A program made the translations under genes and the position numbers. From the IMG/VR virus record IMGVR_UViG_3300042894_007152, positions 1-28,772 of that record: DNA of 28,772 nt. One strand, written 5' to 3'. This DNA is from a virus. Shown here piece by piece: positions 17,401-25,162 of this stretch. The notes under the pieces are model-generated. The model saw only the letters and a list, made by a program, of their open reading frames with translations. It was not told the DNA's origin and searched no databases. The first letter of the stretch is position 1. The number at the start of each line of letters is the position of its first letter.

Positions 17401-20400
17401 TACCACTTAGAACAACTACGTCAATGCTCAACACCCCGTACTTTATCAATGCGGTACAGTGGGGGGTTAACAGACAAAAAGGAGCTCAGAATGCACCGTA
17501 CAAAGAAGCTGCTTACTTGTTTTTGAATTCATTGCCGTTGGCGACCCTAAAGGAAAGATATCAAACACTGAACTCTGCAAACCCGTTGGATTACATTTTT
17601 GCGTCGATGAAGAAGTTCGGTGCCGTTCACAGACTCCCTTATGTGTGGATTCTCAAGTACGGTTCGATTTGGCATCGATACAAGACGTTTGTTCAAACGG
17701 GGCAAGACATCTTAGCTCCGATTTGGTCGGACTACGATTACATCGGAAACTACGACCCCAATAACGGTGACACATCATTGAGTTATACTTTGAACGGGGT
17801 GGGGACAATCACCCTTCAAGAGCAAGAATTAGATACGGGAACCTTATACGACGAATTACAAATTGGTTTTTACCCACGTACTATCAACGATTTCAATTAC
17901 TTCTTGAACGGAAGAGATTTATGGAGTGGTTATACTGATAGTGAAATCAATCAATCAATTGCTCAAGGATTCAAAATTCAGAATCTTAGTCAGTCGAACA
18001 TTTTTGTTTCTACAACTGACACCACAGGTCTGCCAAGGATTATTAACATCAATACCTACAGTTGTTTAGTTCCTGATACAATTGAGCCTTCTGACCCAAA
18101 TGTCTTGGTTTGTAATACACCTCCATCTACACCACAGACCAATTACTATATCTTACCTTCTTTTGGTACAACCGAAAACCAAGTAAGACAAGCACTTTTC
18201 AATGATGCGGGAGTACTGACTCAAAATATTGAGAACAACCCTTCAATTTTTAATGGAAGTGTAAGAACAATGTGGAAGATGCCAAACTACGGATACTTGG
18301 ACATCCAAGGAGTTCAGAGACCAGATTACGACGCTTACGTTAATCTTATTCCAATAGTTGGTGTTGTTCCTCCCTTTACTTTGAGAAACACTCAAGACTA
18401 TTCCAAGATTGATGATTTATTGTCAACGTTTGAAAAACAAGTCTTGGATTCATTCGAAAGAGAGTTTCTGAAGTTTTCACAACCTGTTACTAACTTTGAC
18501 CCACAATTAGGCGGGGGGGACTTTTTGATTGATGAGGCTCTAGCAACTACAAGAGGAACTTCTCAAGCACTTACCACAACAAACAATACATACAAAAACT
18601 TCCAAATGCTTTATAGGGAGCTAATGAGTGTTCCACTTCCAATTGTTTTTGCCGACCAAGAGGAGATGTTCAAACAAGTTATTGACAACCAATTCTCCAA
18701 ATCAATGAGTCAATTGCAAAACTTATTGGAATTTGATGTTGTCTTGAGAATAGGAAACCCAACACAATACAAAAGAAGAGAAACCGATTCGTATTTGACT
18801 TACATTACAGGAACCAACATCGTAGTTGACCCGATTCCTTTTGGTCCATATGTTGATGGTTCATTGCCGACTAATGGTGGTTCGGTAACATTAATTCAAT
18901 CACAAGTTGCTAATCCACAGGCTTGGTCTGCCCTAAGAACTGAAGTTGGGTTCTCAACCATTCCTGAATTGGCTTATGGGGATAATGGTTCCTTCATAAC
19001 AGATTTCTTCATTGATAACAACATCGCCTTCACACAGCAGAATGTTGAATTCATGGCTCCGATTATCAAGATGTACGCTACACAAAAATTGGATGACCCA
19101 AATGTGACAAGTCAGACTTTTGCCGTGACACTTCAAGATTATTTGGAAGGTAACCTAACATTCCAAAATACTGCATTGGATAATACTTTGAATCTTGTGA
19201 GGAGGGAACTTCCGAATATTACGGAGTTACCTGAAAAAACAATTCAGTCAAAGTTTGATTCCAAGCAAAGTAAGGTGGAATTATATGAGGTCTTCAAGGC
19301 ACTAAATGATAAATGGATTGCTGGTTCGGATTATAATAATCAAACTTTATTTGAGGACATGTTGTTTTTGGACAGGGCATCAAGGAACATTGGGGACAAA
19401 ATTGTTTTGGACATTTTTGATTTGAAAATGATGGCCGACCCAACAAACATAAATTACAATATGAGTGTGTTTGTGTTTATAAGCGGTATACTGACCCAAA
19501 ACCATTTCTCAGTGATGCCACTACCTTCTTACATTAATTTCTATAATGTACAAGATGTTTCGGCCAACGCTCAGCCAAACTTGGAACCTGGTCAGGATTT
19601 CGCTAACAGTATGTGGGGAACATTCTTAAATGTCGATTACAGAAATTCGGGTCCTAAATTGGTTTGTTTCTACACTGAAAGACCATCTACCTATGTAGAT
19701 ATGCAAAGTGAAAACAAAAACTACCTCTTCAGAAGTGATGCATTTGATTTGAGAGAACCACAACTTAATCCGTTAGTGGAGAACCAAAGTGACAAAACAG
19801 ACTGGGCGTTGTCAAACAGAGTTGTGGGATTCAACGTTGACATTGGTACAAGAAATCAAAATGTATTTTATTCATTTTCTATTAGTCAGGATGGTGGTAA
19901 GGCGACTTCTGAAAGTATTCAAAACGTTAACTTGATTGCGGCAAGTGCTGCGGGTAGAACCACCTCAACACAGAATGTTTCGTTGTACAACATCTATAAG
20001 AACATGACTTACGAATGTGAAGTTGTTTCATTTGGTAATGCGCTTATTCAACCTACAATGTACTTCAACCTGAGACATGTTCCGTTGTTCAATGGTTCAT
20101 ACATGATTACTGAAGTACAACACACTGTTGCACCTGGTACATTTCAAACCAAATTTACGGGAATCAGACAAAGTCTTTTTGCACTACCTTATTTGGATGG
20201 ATATCTTCAGAGTATCAATAAAAATTTGGTTAGCAAACTTCTTCAGACAACCAAACAAAAGAAAAGTGTTACAAGAGGTACTACCACTACAACAACTCAA
20301 GGTAACAATGCTAATCTTTCCACTGACCCTCGTACTCAAAACGACACACCCAACTCGTGTGTATCTAAGGTCTTGGAAGAGCCGTATTTGAATACCTTTG

Positions 20401-20975
20401 GGTATGATTCAACCAGTGGTGTTGAAACCTCTATTAATGCTCAAGGATTTATTTCTTTGTTGAATCAATCTACCGACAATTCCGATTTAAGGTATGTAAT
20501 ATTCTTGTTGTCTTATGCATCAACAGGAGTAAATCAACAACTTCAATCTTCTAACAACAACTTTGGTAAGATTACTTTGAATTATGATTTTGGTGCAACC
20601 GCGGACCAATATTTTGAAAGAAGATATGTTTGTAGAAAAATACGTACTCAAGCATCAACTGAAATATCAATGCCGTTTGCATCTTTTGCTAATCCGTTGA
20701 GTTACATCAATTTTGTGAGAGACAGAGTATTCAATAATTTGGGTGAAATACGTTCGAAGAGTATTGAACAGTTCTTTTTACAGAACTGGCCCTACCCAAG
20801 AGCAACCAATCAGTCTCAAAGTGCACAACTAAAGGCTAGTTTGAAAGAAGCAGTTAGTTTGGCAGAACAACTTGGATTAACTTCCACCTTACCTGTTTAC
20901 ACTCCAGCACCCACTCCAACACCTCAACAAAATAATATAAACGTAATCAATACGGTTACACCAACTTGTACCTAA
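14451..20975 (+). CDS. Giant baseplate hub protein (gp27-like) with possible wall-hydrolase-like C-terminus
   Basis: This 2174-residue protein begins within the end of the gp53-like gene. Residues about 150-260 look like a hub tube-barrel: GITSIQIRTNMSFIPEVTI, YLTLKGWYGQAVRYQL and FNTFSGNYQVTCQFAGYKYN. Residues about 1860-1925 contain the hub closing pattern, with QPTMYFNLRHVPLFNGSYMI, EVQHTVAPGTFQTKFTGIRQ and aromatic residues after it. About 1600 residues of beta-rich, unrecognised sequence separate these parts. A threonine-rich linker (about 1940-1970) leads to a C-terminal module (about 1985-2115) with NNNFGKI, YVCRKI and FASFANPLSYINFVRDRV, reminiscent of lysozyme-fold wall hydrolases. 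A catalytic glutamate is not evident. A proline and threonine-rich tail follows. Hub identity is moderately supported. Hydrolase ancestry is tentative. Confidence 0.6.
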   Translation: MADNVFGDNSGNIFVDADYNNIILVDPNKTSRVTSGGRAIVEERLVDHENLVMYANLEAHVLPRTKLAVGASPQDNLRTISIASINFLKPNSDEFLNTGYYDDLTGLNSNAGKARNQRFETVVSNDNNGQKFYKQFTATDTRGQVIDNGLLGITSIQIRTNMSFIPEVTIELEDVQGKALFESGDQSPYAAFFNLPYCPFYLTLKGWYGQAVRYQLNMIKFTARFNTFSGNYQVTCQFAGYKYNILNEISLGHLIATPHMYSKTFNITRNDVGLQDGNIESSALAEGNLTGDIEISDEVTSVSTVSERGYQKIKELYGEYKTKGLIPMDFPEITVAEMAYKLQHLEQDILNEFKGKADLQPLTDSTTYAKYLDQYFKKIRGQGSSWFGKYVNPNPYVLQNGTLVYGFKSELDPEQRDRALTELRAEITSFTARLDENRTFGEVRGEKNFKIDNSITYNSIVTFIDPGQLDLLQSLRQQTGVLNPTSGQTNDFFNRILRDQFNVTIEITPEGIKSVKKPFFVFEGLGRFDNLIRVMQSDLDKKTSIIEEDLSAKLAERIASKSGLGFVPTVRNVMAVIFASTEAFIRLMDEVHSEAWDVRTDPIRKNVIFNNSTTVPNSDNVRNVQYAANASNAAVSSEEPVYPWPQIFIENKDRNNVNKYELAYPGDPSIVNLTKGYLYDKWPEVEFVEEYLKGVSQRYQPPITQPPVENESQVTNRLNINALEFPYVNFAYLNKEEVRFFYEIYERSIIYPRYTGLARVGNSANRTAILELVGNVESSNIVTSLGVSSPYIILKLKNFPLNSDNYISFLSTISNDGTGRDWNNFVRDYWITPYLRDEVANSSSILSLDSLSTSVQTQTFSLPQVESLAQLLTLTTTNPPQIVDTYPFTDELWNTTYLNGYILTNDVDRAFNTTKTYRLYQQKNLITNFTDPNNKTEIRPVTSFSYLDATTPTLTEGLEEFFTGRNAGDLLPTEGFVSYQSANLPLRTTTSMLNTPYFINAVQWGVNRQKGAQNAPYKEAAYLFLNSLPLATLKERYQTLNSANPLDYIFASMKKFGAVHRLPYVWILKYGSIWHRYKTFVQTGQDILAPIWSDYDYIGNYDPNNGDTSLSYTLNGVGTITLQEQELDTGTLYDELQIGFYPRTINDFNYFLNGRDLWSGYTDSEINQSIAQGFKIQNLSQSNIFVSTTDTTGLPRIININTYSCLVPDTIEPSDPNVLVCNTPPSTPQTNYYILPSFGTTENQVRQALFNDAGVLTQNIENNPSIFNGSVRTMWKMPNYGYLDIQGVQRPDYDAYVNLIPIVGVVPPFTLRNTQDYSKIDDLLSTFEKQVLDSFEREFLKFSQPVTNFDPQLGGGDFLIDEALATTRGTSQALTTTNNTYKNFQMLYRELMSVPLPIVFADQEEMFKQVIDNQFSKSMSQLQNLLEFDVVLRIGNPTQYKRRETDSYLTYITGTNIVVDPIPFGPYVDGSLPTNGGSVTLIQSQVANPQAWSALRTEVGFSTIPELAYGDNGSFITDFFIDNNIAFTQQNVEFMAPIIKMYATQKLDDPNVTSQTFAVTLQDYLEGNLTFQNTALDNTLNLVRRELPNITELPEKTIQSKFDSKQSKVELYEVFKALNDKWIAGSDYNNQTLFEDMLFLDRASRNIGDKIVLDIFDLKMMADPTNINYNMSVFVFISGILTQNHFSVMPLPSYINFYNVQDVSANAQPNLEPGQDFANSMWGTFLNVDYRNSGPKLVCFYTERPSTYVDMQSENKNYLFRSDAFDLREPQLNPLVENQSDKTDWALSNRVVGFNVDIGTRNQNVFYSFSISQDGGKATSESIQNVNLIAASAAGRTTSTQNVSLYNIYKNMTYECEVVSFGNALIQPTMYFNLRHVPLFNGSYMITEVQHTVAPGTFQTKFTGIRQSLFALPYLDGYLQSINKNLVSKLLQTTKQKKSVTRGTTTTTTQGNNANLSTDPRTQNDTPNSCVSKVLEEPYLNTFGYDSTSGVETSINAQGFISLLNQSTDNSDLRYVIFLLSYASTGVNQQLQSSNNNFGKITLNYDFGATADQYFERRYVCRKIRTQASTEISMPFASFANPLSYINFVRDRVFNNLGEIRSKSIEQFFLQNWPYPRATNQSQSAQLKASLKEAVSLAEQLGLTSTLPVYTPAPTPTPQQNNINVINTVTPTCT

Positions 20976-20977
20976 AA

Positions 20978-20994
20978 AAACATTATTAATGTTT
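20978..20994. repeat. Perfect inverted repeat (possible operator or weak terminator)
   Basis: AAACATTA, one central T, then TAATGTTT. It lies between the giant hub gene and a late-promoter-like motif seven bases downstream. As RNA the stem is AT-rich with too short a loop to be stable, so a dimeric protein binding site is as likely. Confidence 0.35.
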
Positions 20995-21000
20995 GTGGTA

Positions 21001-21008
21001 TATTTATA
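21001..21008 (+). promoter_or_regulatory. Candidate late promoter motif TATTTATA
   Basis: A TATTTATA core lies 15 bases before the ATG of the 74-residue gene and seven bases after a perfect inverted repeat. No -33 box is seen at normal distance. Confidence 0.4.
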
Positions 21009-21023
21009 AGAAAAAACAATATT

Positions 21024-21248
21024 ATGGATATGAATTCTATGTTGAACCAATATCTTGGAAAACAAACCAGAATCCGTCAGACTGACAACGGAGATGGAAC
21101 CAAAAACGTCTGTGACTTGGACACAGGAGATTGCTATACAATTCGTGAAAGAGACGGATTAATTGAAAGAGCCGGTAATGATATTACTATTAATCGTAAG
21201 GTTAGAGTAGAAACACCCAACGGAGTTAAAAATTTATTAAATGGCTAA
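21024..21248 (+). CDS. Small protein of unknown function, downstream of hub gene
   Basis: I do not recognise this 74-residue protein. It is polar, with an N-terminal helix (about residues 1-12). A strand-rich middle contains two cysteines (VCDLDTGDCYTI, about residues 30-41) and a basic C-terminal part. A second ATG six bases downstream is also possible. It lies directly behind a candidate late promoter and overlaps the next gene by eight bases, so the two are probably co-expressed late and may be minor virion or assembly proteins. That role is inferred only from position. Confidence 0.65.
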   Translation: MDMNSMLNQYLGKQTRIRQTDNGDGTKNVCDLDTGDCYTIRERDGLIERAGNDITINRKVRVETPNGVKNLLNG

Positions 21249-21897
21249 TACAATGAGTATTGATAAGAAAATATTAAAAGAGATTGAAAGACATCATCGT
21301 ATCAACAAGTACATCAATGAACAAGAAGTTGGTGGATTGGTTCCTGGTTTACCTGAACCTGACGCGGCAACTCCTGCAGGAGCGGAACCCGCAACACCAG
21401 CAGCGGCACCAACTGGTACACCCGAAAAAATAGATTTAGCAACAGACACTGAAGTTGAGAAAATTACGGATGGTGGAGAAGTTGCGACCGAAGAAGGTGG
21501 TTCACAGGAACTCGATGTAACTGAGTTGGTCAATGCACAAAAAAATATTGAAACAAAACAAGAAGAATATTTTGACAATTTATTTGGATACATACAAAAC
21601 TTAGAATCAAAACTTTCAGAGATGGATAACTTGGTAAACAAGTTAAATGACATCGAATCCAAATTAGAAAAATACAGACCAAAAAGTGCTGAAGAGAAAT
21701 TACAACTTAGAACGATAGATTCAGGACCATTTAACAAAAAACTTTCAGATTTTTTTGACGACAAAAAAGAAGATTGGGAAAAATCAGGAAAACACGAATA
21801 TATTTTAACAAGCGATGAAGTTGAAGATATCAGTCCTGCAGAAATTAAGAAGACATTTTCTTCGAACGAAACGGACCAATTACCATTCAAATTTTGA
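21241..21897 (+). CDS. Probable virion-associated protein with linker and coiled coil, unknown function
   Basis: This 218-residue acidic protein has a basic N-terminal helix (KKILKEIERHHRINKYINEQ, residues about 8-27) and then a low-complexity linker rich in proline, alanine and threonine (about 30-65). A helical region follows with heptad-like spacing (about 95-145: DNLFGYIQNLESKL, MDNLVNKLNDIESKL), likely a coiled coil. The C-terminal region is acidic (LSDFFDDKKEDW, then DEVEDISPAEIKK). The start at 21241 overlaps the upstream stop. An ATG four codons later is an alternative. A terminator follows, closing the structural block. No enzyme motif is seen. A structural or assembly role is inferred from the neighbours. 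Confidence 0.7.
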   Translation: MANTMSIDKKILKEIERHHRINKYINEQEVGGLVPGLPEPDAATPAGAEPATPAAAPTGTPEKIDLATDTEVEKITDGGEVATEEGGSQELDVTELVNAQKNIETKQEEYFDNLFGYIQNLESKLSEMDNLVNKLNDIESKLEKYRPKSAEEKLQLRTIDSGPFNKKLSDFFDDKKEDWEKSGKHEYILTSDEVEDISPAEIKKTFSSNETDQLPFKF

Positions 21898-21921
21898 TTT
21901 AATGAAAAAGTTTACTATATT

Positions 21922-21954
21922 AAAGGTTGTGGAAACACAACCTTTTTTATTTTA
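21922..21954 (+). terminator. Rho-independent terminator closing the structural block
   Basis: A perfect 10-bp stem (AAAGGTTGTG / CACAACCTTT) with a GAAA tetraloop is followed by a T-rich tail. It separates the baseplate genes from the replication genes. Confidence 0.9.
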
Positions 21955-21986
21955 TTTGACAACGTAAATATGATTTTCTATATTTT
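21955..21986 (+). promoter_or_regulatory. Candidate host sigma-A promoter for the replication block
   Basis: TTTG (21955-21958), 20 bases, then TATATTTT (21979-21986). It matches the Bacteroidetes consensus TTTG / TANNTTTG except for the last G. It lies between the terminator and the gp32-like gene, giving a leader of about 20 bases. Confidence 0.5.
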
Positions 21987-22012
21987 TAACACTAACTTAA
22001 ATTAATTTTTTT

Positions 22013-22870
22013 ATGAGTTCATTAGACGCAGTTTTAGCACAGTATGAAAAAGCTCAACAATCCAATGGTGGAGGACAGGGCAAAATGTCACAGGACGAAA
22101 GAATGAAGAAATACTTCGCACTTCTTTTGGATGACAAATCAAATTCAGGAACCCGTCGGGTTCGTATTCTACCCACACGTGATGGTAGTTCACCCTTTGT
22201 TGAGGCGTGGTACCATGAAATTCAGGTGGGTGGTAAATGGCAGAAATTTTATGACCCAGGAAAGAACGACAACGAGCGTTCTCCTTTGAATGAAGTTTAT
22301 GAAGAGTTGATGTCTACGGGCAAAGACTCAGACAAGGAATTGGCAAAACAATATAAATCACGTAAGTTTTACATTGTCAAGGTTATTGACCGAGACCGTG
22401 AAGAAGATGGTGTGAAGTTTTGGAGATTCAAACACAATTACAAGAACGAAGGTATTCTTGACAAGATTATCCCTATTTGGAGAAACAAAGGTGATATTAC
22501 CGACCCAGATAAAGGTCGTGACCTTATCATTGAGTTGACTAAACAAAAGACCCCTAAGGGTGCTGCATACACTACAGTATCTACTATCATGTATGACGAC
22601 CCTACCCCAATCCACGAGGAAAAAGAGACAATGAACGGTTGGATTAACGACGAGCTAACTTGGCAAGACGTTTATGCTAAAAAACCTGTTGAATACCTCG
22701 AAGCAATCGCGCGTGGAGAGGAACCCCGTTGGGATTCTGAAAAGGGTGGTTATGTTTACGGAAACGACTCGGAGTCAACTGAAACCTACGGAGGTTCAAG
22801 TAACTCAGGTTCGAAGTCGTACACTGACCCTCAGGCGGACGCAACTCCTGACGAGGACCTACCATTTTAA
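22013..22870 (+). CDS. Single-stranded DNA-binding protein (gp32-like)
   Basis: This 285-residue protein coats single-stranded DNA at the replication fork and during recombination. The core follows T4 gp32: RRVRILPTRDGSSPFVEAW, GGKWQKFYDP, a basic KQYKSRKFYIVKVIDRD stretch similar to the gp32 basic motif, and FWRFKHNYKNEGILDKI. The protein has no cysteine at all, so the zinc-binding Cys-rich subdomain of T4 gp32 is missing. The C-terminus is a serine and glycine-rich linker ending in DEDLPF, which looks like the tip of bacterial SSB (DDDIPF). That tip recruits repair and replication enzymes. The gene is led by a host-type promoter and followed by a strong hairpin, consistent with high early expression. 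Confidence 0.85.
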   Translation: MSSLDAVLAQYEKAQQSNGGGQGKMSQDERMKKYFALLLDDKSNSGTRRVRILPTRDGSSPFVEAWYHEIQVGGKWQKFYDPGKNDNERSPLNEVYEELMSTGKDSDKELAKQYKSRKFYIVKVIDRDREEDGVKFWRFKHNYKNEGILDKIIPIWRNKGDITDPDKGRDLIIELTKQKTPKGAAYTTVSTIMYDDPTPIHEEKETMNGWINDELTWQDVYAKKPVEYLEAIARGEEPRWDSEKGGYVYGNDSESTETYGGSSNSGSKSYTDPQADATPDEDLPF

Positions 22871-22882
22871 TTTAAGTTAGTT

Positions 22883-22912
22883 GGGTGGGGGAAACCCCAC
22901 CCTTTAATTTTT
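22883..22912 (+). terminator. Terminator or attenuator hairpin after gp32-like gene
   Basis: A very strong 8-bp stem (GGGTGGGG / CCCCACCC) with a GAAA tetraloop is followed by TTTAATTTTT. The following replication genes lack an obvious promoter, so partial read-through is likely, giving more gp32-like protein than downstream products. Confidence 0.85.
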
Positions 22913-22917
22913 ATCAC

Positions 22918-23154
22918 ATGACAAAAGAAACAAGACAAAAAACAATAGACAGTCTCAAAAAAAAATATGAGGCTCAAATCTTGGAAGCCGAAGCAACTCT
23001 AATGATTTATTTAGAAAACGCAGCGGGAATCGGAGAACACCCACAAATGTTAGAGGAAATGGATAATATGGTGGAAAAACTAGCAAGTGCGAGTGACAAA
23101 CTCCAAGTGTTAACAGAATTTTGGAAATACAATGGCAATAAAGAAAACAACTGA
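22918..23154 (+). CDS. Small helical protein of unknown function upstream of uvsX
   Basis: This is a 78-residue protein from the ATG at 22918. An upstream GTG at 22885 is rejected because it lies inside the terminator stem. The sequence is charged and predicted to be almost all helix: residues 1-35 (KKKYEAQILEAEATLMIYLE) and about 45-72 (MLEEMDNMVEKLASASDKLQ) look like two helices forming a hairpin. No known family is recognised. The end overlaps the recombinase start by 23 bases, suggesting coupled translation and a replication or recombination accessory role, which is only inferred. Confidence 0.65.
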   Translation: MTKETRQKTIDSLKKKYEAQILEAEATLMIYLENAAGIGEHPQMLEEMDNMVEKLASASDKLQVLTEFWKYNGNKENN

Positions 23155-24139
23155 TTTTTCTTCATTTAAGAAGAAATATTCAACATCAGCAAAATATAAA
23201 CCCCAACGTTTCTTTGACTTGGGTTCTGACTTCCTTGATGCGGTAGGACTACCTGGTCCTGCAATCGGACACATCAATATGTTTTTGGGACACTCTGATA
23301 CGGGAAAAACAACTGCTTTGGTGAAAACCGCAGTTGATGCTCAGAAAAAAGAAATCTTACCCGTATTCATAATAACGGAACAAAAGTGGAGTTTTGAACA
23401 CGCTAAACTCATGGGATTTCAATGTCAAGAAGTTGTTGACGAAGAAACAGGTGAAATCGATTGGGATGGTTTTTTCATCTTCAATAATAACTTCGATTAC
23501 ATTGAACAAATCACTGATTACATCAACGAACTCCTTGATGCCCAAGAGAAGGGTGAATTAGACTATAGTTTGTGTTTCCTATGGGATTCTGTGGGGTCTA
23601 TTCCGTCCAAAATGACCTACGATGGTAAGGGTGGAAAACAACACAACGCAGCAACTCTTTCTGACAAAATTGGTATGGGTATCAACCAAAGAATTTCTGG
23701 TTCTCGTAAAGCAGATTCCAAGTTCGAAAACACTTTGGTTATTGTTAATCAACCGTGGGTTGAACTTCCCGACAATCCTTTTGGACAACCCAAAATTAAA
23801 GCTAAGGGAGGAGAATCTGTTTGGTTGAACTCTTCTTTGGTATTCCTATTTGGAAACCAAAAAGGAGCTGGTACAACTAAGATTACCGCAACTAAGGACA
23901 AGAGAACTGTGAAGTTCGCAACTCGTACCAAGGTCTCTGTAATGAAAAATCACATAAATGGTTTGGGTTACGAAGACGGAAGAATTATTGTTACTCCACA
24001 CGGGTTTTTGGCGGGAAAAGACACTACTGAGGAAAAGGCTTCTATTGAGGCATATAAAAAAGACCATTCCGATTATTGGAAAGAAATTATCGGAACTGAG
24101 GGAGATTTCACATTGACGGACGAAAAAGAAGAAATTTAA
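23132..24139 (+). CDS. uvsX: UvsX-type RecA-like recombinase
   Basis: This 335-residue protein forms filaments on single-stranded DNA and carries out strand exchange, which T4-like phages need for recombination-dependent replication and repair. Walker A is GHSDTGKTT (residues 53-61) and Walker B is LCFLWDSVG (about 147-155). The segment EQKWSFEHAKLMGF lies between them, where the RecA catalytic glutamate region is expected. A VIVNQPWVELP strand and the glycine-rich KAKGGESVWLNSS loop follow, as in RecA L2 and beyond. It is shorter than T4 UvsX (391 residues), mainly at the C-terminus. Neighbours are gp32-like, 5' nuclease and helicase genes, its usual functional partners. Confidence 0.88.
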   Translation: MAIKKTTDFSSFKKKYSTSAKYKPQRFFDLGSDFLDAVGLPGPAIGHINMFLGHSDTGKTTALVKTAVDAQKKEILPVFIITEQKWSFEHAKLMGFQCQEVVDEETGEIDWDGFFIFNNNFDYIEQITDYINELLDAQEKGELDYSLCFLWDSVGSIPSKMTYDGKGGKQHNAATLSDKIGMGINQRISGSRKADSKFENTLVIVNQPWVELPDNPFGQPKIKAKGGESVWLNSSLVFLFGNQKGAGTTKITATKDKRTVKFATRTKVSVMKNHINGLGYEDGRIIVTPHGFLAGKDTTEEKASIEAYKKDHSDYWKEIIGTEGDFTLTDEKEEI

Positions 24140-24149
24140 TATCTTCTTT

Positions 24150-25160
24150 GTGAAAACACTATTAGTCGATGGAGATAATCTATTCAAAATTGGATTCCAC
24201 GGAGTCCGAGAATTGTTTGTTGAGGGTAATCACATTGGGGGAGTCTTCCACTTCCTCAATACCCTCAGAAAACAACTGGTTGATAACGAGTACGACAAAG
24301 TTATTGTTTTTTGGGATGGAAAACAGAACACCAAAATTAGACGTGAATTATATCCTAACTACAAGTTAAACCGAAAAAATGATATGACTGAGGAAAAACT
24401 CGAGTCATATTACACCCAAAAAAACCGAGTAAAACAATATCTTGAAGAGTGTTTTGTGAGACAAGTTGAGGTTGAACAAAATGAGTCTGATGATTTAATT
24501 GCTTTTTATTGTCAAATTGCAACTGACGAGGAAAAAGTTATTTTTTCTTCGGATAAAGATTTATTGCAACTAATCAATGAATCAACGAGTCTGTACTCAC
24601 CACTTCAGAGATATACATACAAAAACGGTGATAAGGTGAAATTTGGCGATTACTACATCCCTCATCAAAACATATTAACAGTGAAGATACTCATGGGAGA
24701 CAAAAGTGATAACATTCAAGGAATCGAAAGATTGGGTGAAAAAACTTTTGTAAAAATTTTTCCTGAGGTACTTGAAACATCACTTTTCGTTGATGATATT
24801 TTAACAAAAACAAAACAACTTTTAGAAGAAAAAAATAAGTTGAACGTCTTAAAAAATATCGTGAATGGTCAAACTAAAGATGGTGTTTTAGGTGATGAAT
24901 ACTACGTAGTGAACAAAAAAATAATGGACTTGGGAAGTCCATTAATTACCGAAAAAGGTAGAGAAGTTGTTTCCCTTTATTATTCTGAATCTCTCGACCC
25001 TGAAGGAAGAGATAGGAAAAACATAATTGGAATGATGATGGAAGATGGCTTCTTCAAATATCTCCCAAAAACAGATGAAGCGTTTGTGGATTTCCTAAAA
25101 CCGTTTCTGAAATTAACAAGAAAAGAAAAAAGAAAATTTAATCAATCAAATCTAAATTAA
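24150..25160 (+). CDS. rnh: RNase H / FEN-type 5'-3' exonuclease (T4 Rnh-like)
   Basis: This 336-residue 5' nuclease probably removes RNA primers and flaps from lagging strands. All metal-binding acidic clusters of the family are present: LLVDGDNLF (D7, D9), VFWDGK (D56), NESDDLIAF (E112, D114, D115), SSDKD (D135, D137) and GDKSDNIQGI (D184, D187), the last followed by the helix-hairpin-helix-like region. The basic RRELYPNYK segment (64-72) matches the arch start. T4 RNase H has 305 residues, so the size is normal. The start codon is GTG at 24150, directly giving the family N-terminus MKTLLVDGDN. It lies ten bases after uvsX and two bases before the next gene. Confidence 0.88.
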   Translation: MKTLLVDGDNLFKIGFHGVRELFVEGNHIGGVFHFLNTLRKQLVDNEYDKVIVFWDGKQNTKIRRELYPNYKLNRKNDMTEEKLESYYTQKNRVKQYLEECFVRQVEVEQNESDDLIAFYCQIATDEEKVIFSSDKDLLQLINESTSLYSPLQRYTYKNGDKVKFGDYYIPHQNILTVKILMGDKSDNIQGIERLGEKTFVKIFPEVLETSLFVDDILTKTKQLLEEKNKLNVLKNIVNGQTKDGVLGDEYYVVNKKIMDLGSPLITEKGREVVSLYYSESLDPEGRDRKNIIGMMMEDGFFKYLPKTDEAFVDFLKPFLKLTRKEKRKFNQSNLN

Positions 25161-25162
25161 TT

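Noticed and set aside
21294-21890. 198-codon open frame on the minus strand
   Set aside because: It is the antisense shadow of the acidic coiled-coil protein. Its serine and phenylalanine-rich sequence is what GAA- and GAT-type codons give when read backwards.
22885-22917. Upstream GTG start for the small gene before uvsX
   Set aside because: It lies inside the stem of the terminator hairpin. The ATG at 22918 begins the charged helical protein and leaves a normal A/T-rich leader.
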